Below, one piece after another: positions 31,576 through 33,350 of a stretch of DNA of 33,350 nt (position 1 is the stretch's first letter; each line of letters starts with the position of its first letter). The notes below the pieces were generated by a model. It was not told where the DNA came from and ran no database searches. It saw only the letters and a list, made by a program, of their open reading frames with translations. Source of the stretch: Chitinophagaceae bacterium (GTDB lineage Bacteria > Bacteroidota > Bacteroidia > Chitinophagales > Chitinophagaceae); NCBI GenBank assembly GCA_021151685.1, contig JAGKWS010000038.1, forward strand, positions 1-33,350, given 5' to 3'. Both the position numbers and the translations under genes were made by a program.

Positions 31576-32634
31576 CTAAATGTCAAATCCCACTCCCAAA
31601 TGTTTTAAGAGTGAATTTATCCTTTTAACGCGACTCGACTTAGATTTGGTATTTGACGACATAGATGCTTTGTATATTTTCATTTCAGTTGTAGCATGTA
31701 ATTGCTTGTATTCGGAGTAAAATTTTACCAGTTTTTCATGAATATTTTCAATATCTATTCCCTTATCTTCCAGTAAGTAAGACAGATACCAAAGGGCATA
31801 TAAATGACTTAACCCGTCGATTTTTAGTGCCTCATAATCCAATCCTAGCGATTTGAATCTTTCACATATCTGCTTGAATTTGTCAGATAATGAATCAATT
31901 TCCTGAAGAAAAATGGGCGATGTTTCGCAGTTCTCGTATTCACGATCTATTGTGTCTTGATTGTCTCCCGTTAAAACTGAGCCCTTAAAAAGAGCTAGAA
32001 AAAGCTCTCCAATTATTTCATGATGTTCCAAACGATTAAGCTGTATTTTATTAAAGAAGGGCTTAAACGCATCAACAGTTGAAAGATCTTTAATTAATTT
32101 ATACAGTTTTGTATCGTGGTATTTTGCGTTCCTTAATTCTTGTCTTGTAAGTGGTTCTCCATTTCTGTTAAGTCTATCAAAAATATTATTTACGATATCA
32201 ATCTGATCAGTGTCAATATATTCGATAGTTAACTCATACCGCCAGAACACTTTTTTCCAATCGGAAATCCCGTTCAACTCCAAATCCTTAAAAAAAATTC
32301 CATCTAGTCTATCATCACCAAAGCCGTCAGAATTAAAGTTTTCAGGCGTAGTAATCTGATTTTTGATAAAAGCAAGAATAGCTCCCAATCTTTGTTTACC
32401 ATCAATTACATCATACATAGTTTTGCCGGTAGATGCATCAATGTGTTGATGAAGGAAAATTGGAGGCATCGGGAAATTCTTCAAAACTGTATCTATTAAA
32501 AATGACTGTTTTGATTTACTCCATACTTCACTTGGCCTTTGATACGGAGGTTCAAAATTATATTTCGATAACTGATAGTTCTCCCAAAATGTAGCGATAT
32601 TTATCGTTGTGCTATTTCTATTCAAGATATTCAT
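31576..32634 (-). CDS. DUF262 (ParB/Srx-like) protein, without HNH domain
   Basis: The 352-residue protein has the DUF262 core: PPYQRPSEVW (29-38), the DGKQR nucleotide-site motif in YDVIDGKQRLGAI (74-86) and IFDRLNRNGEPLTRQELRNAKY (about 151-172). DUF262 domains of GmrSD, SspE and BrxU bind or hydrolyse NTPs and usually pair with a DUF1524 HNH nuclease, in the same chain or in a partner. No HNH motif is visible in the C-terminal 150 residues, which are helical and unrecognised. It starts 5 bases after the end of the SIR2-like gene, so the two form an operon. Because it lacks the nuclease half and is separated from the ssp genes by 9 kb of core genes, I do not call it SspE. Confidence 0.85.
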   Translation of the reverse strand: MNILNRNSTTINIATFWENYQLSKYNFEPPYQRPSEVWSKSKQSFLIDTVLKNFPMPPIFLHQHIDASTGKTMYDVIDGKQRLGAILAFIKNQITTPENFNSDGFGDDRLDGIFFKDLELNGISDWKKVFWRYELTIEYIDTDQIDIVNNIFDRLNRNGEPLTRQELRNAKYHDTKLYKLIKDLSTVDAFKPFFNKIQLNRLEHHEIIGELFLALFKGSVLTGDNQDTIDREYENCETSPIFLQEIDSLSDKFKQICERFKSLGLDYEALKIDGLSHLYALWYLSYLLEDKGIDIENIHEKLVKFYSEYKQLHATTEMKIYKASMSSNTKSKSSRVKRINSLLKHLGVGFDI

Positions 32635-32639
32635 ATAAT

Positions 32640-33350
32640 CTATTTTAATGGAGTAGAGTCATTGAAAAAAATTACCTTATCAAATAATGTTGTAATAATA
32701 GCATTAAATACTTTCGGTGGATTAGGATTAATAACCTTGATATCCTCTAGTTTGGGGTTAACGCTTGTCAGAATCGAATCAATTTCAAGTCTATCAACAT
32801 GCCAATATGACATCCCACAAACAATCAGTTCATCTTTTTCGTTTAATTGTTTGGCGACATCCTTTGCGGTATCTCTTATTTCTTTAGCCCATTTGAAATC
32901 GAGTCTATTTGAATCTCCTGCCGGAGGAATTATTGCGTTAATCGTATTGAGTGCGGTAAGATTTTCATAACATAACTCAAACTCCTTTAACTCACCATCA
33001 TTTGAATCAGTTGTATAATTTATTTCAAACGCTTCTTGATCTCGCTTTGTGAGGTATGAAAAGCTTATTGAACCATGTGGTTTATAAACAACTATTTTTC
33101 TGTCTGCGTTTTCAAAATTTGAAACTGAGAAATCAAGGCTAAGCTTTTTCAGTATACGCTCCAACCAAATATCGTAGTTAAATGTGACAATGTGAATCTT
33201 AGCGACATTTGGGTCATGATACAACTCCTTGATAAACTTAGCCCAACCCCAGTTTGCAACATCGGTGTTAGGCACATCTATTAATTTGTCGTAATAGATA
33301 AACAGTGCTTTTAGATAGGTTACTAATTCTTTATAGGCTTTTATGTATAT
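32640..33350 (-). CDS. SIR2-like domain protein (5' part beyond window edge)
   Basis: The frame is open from the stop at 32640 to the right edge of the window; the GTG at 33275 is internal and the start lies outside. The visible 236 residues contain the SIR2 landmarks HIVTFNYDIWLERIL (catalytic Asn context) and VYKPHGSISF (catalytic His context), followed by PPAGDSNRLDFKW and a Rossmann-like ELIVCGMSYWHVDRLEIDSIL and VINPNPP near the C-terminus. SIR2-like domains in anti-phage systems such as Thoeris ThsA and DSR hydrolyse NAD+; the retained Asn and His make that possible here. It is followed after 5 bases by the DUF262 gene. The function as a defence effector is inferred from family and neighbour. 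Confidence 0.82.
   Translation of the reverse strand: MYIKAYKELVTYLKALFIYYDKLIDVPNTDVANWGWAKFIKELYHDPNVAKIHIVTFNYDIWLERILKKLSLDFSVSNFENADRKIVVYKPHGSISFSYLTKRDQEAFEINYTTDSNDGELKEFELCYENLTALNTINAIIPPAGDSNRLDFKWAKEIRDTAKDVAKQLNEKDELIVCGMSYWHVDRLEIDSILTSVNPKLEDIKVINPNPPKVFNAIITTLFDKVIFFNDSTPLK

Noticed and set aside
31576..32634. DUF262 protein as the SspE partner of the ssp genes
   Set aside because: It lacks the DUF1524/HNH half, pairs with a SIR2 gene, and is separated from the ssp operon by the integrase, tRNA and core genes.
1..33350. CRISPR array, rRNA genes or insertion sequences
   Set aside because: I saw no regularly spaced repeats, no rRNA-like sequence and no transposase or terminal inverted repeats.

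Overview
The window looks like a Bacteroidota chromosome, probably of the Chitinophagales type. The evidence is several promoters of the form TTTG-N17-20-TAnnTTTG, a tyrosine integrase of the Bacteroidetes conjugative-transposon kind, and a core block with folE, a 6-pyruvoyl-tetrahydropterin-synthase-family gene, a lipoprotein alpha-2-macroglobulin and pbpC. Base composition changes visibly. Positions 1 to about 20.4 kb are AT-rich and accessory. About 22.25-31.46 kb is GC-richer core. From about 31.5 kb to the right edge the sequence is AT-rich and accessory again.

Left accessory region. A 5'-truncated UvrD-type helicase end (1-479) comes first. Three tightly packed plus-strand genes follow (804-5234): an SF2 DEAH helicase, a GHKL/MORC-like ATPase and a PLD-like protein. 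They run tail to tail into a minus-strand operon (14465 down to 5231) of six overlapping or 2-bp-spaced genes. These are DUF4007 (SspB-like), a P-loop ATPase (SspC-like), a PAPS-reductase/DndC-like sulfur-transfer enzyme (SspD-like), a protein with two GHKL domains and a histidine-kinase-like H-box, a receiver-domain protein, and an unrecognised protein. I read the first three as a single-strand DNA phosphorothioation module. The last three are an operon-linked two-component-like module, and the plus-strand trio is a second candidate effector. No cysteine desulfurase (SspA) and no SspE (DUF262 plus DUF1524) accompany them.

Upstream of the operon are an intracellular trypsin-like protease gene and a RepA/RecA-like ATPase gene, each ending in its own terminator. 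Then come a family-2 glycosyltransferase, two unrecognised genes, a membrane protein with a BamE-like stretch, a divergent Xre regulator with a 16-bp perfect palindrome in its promoter, a 38-codon membrane ORF and the integrase. The integrase lies beside the 3' end of a tRNA-Pro(GGG). Between them are three direct copies and one inverted copy of TGACGCA and a 17-bp palindrome. This is the expected layout of an integrative element inserted at a tRNA; its other end is outside the window.

Core block: tRNA-Pro with promoter and terminator, a pterin-synthesis pair on the minus strand, and the alpha-2-macroglobulin/PBP1C operon on the plus strand, which ends in a terminator. At the right edge a second accessory pair on the minus strand encodes a SIR2-like protein (5' part cut off by the window) and a DUF262 protein.
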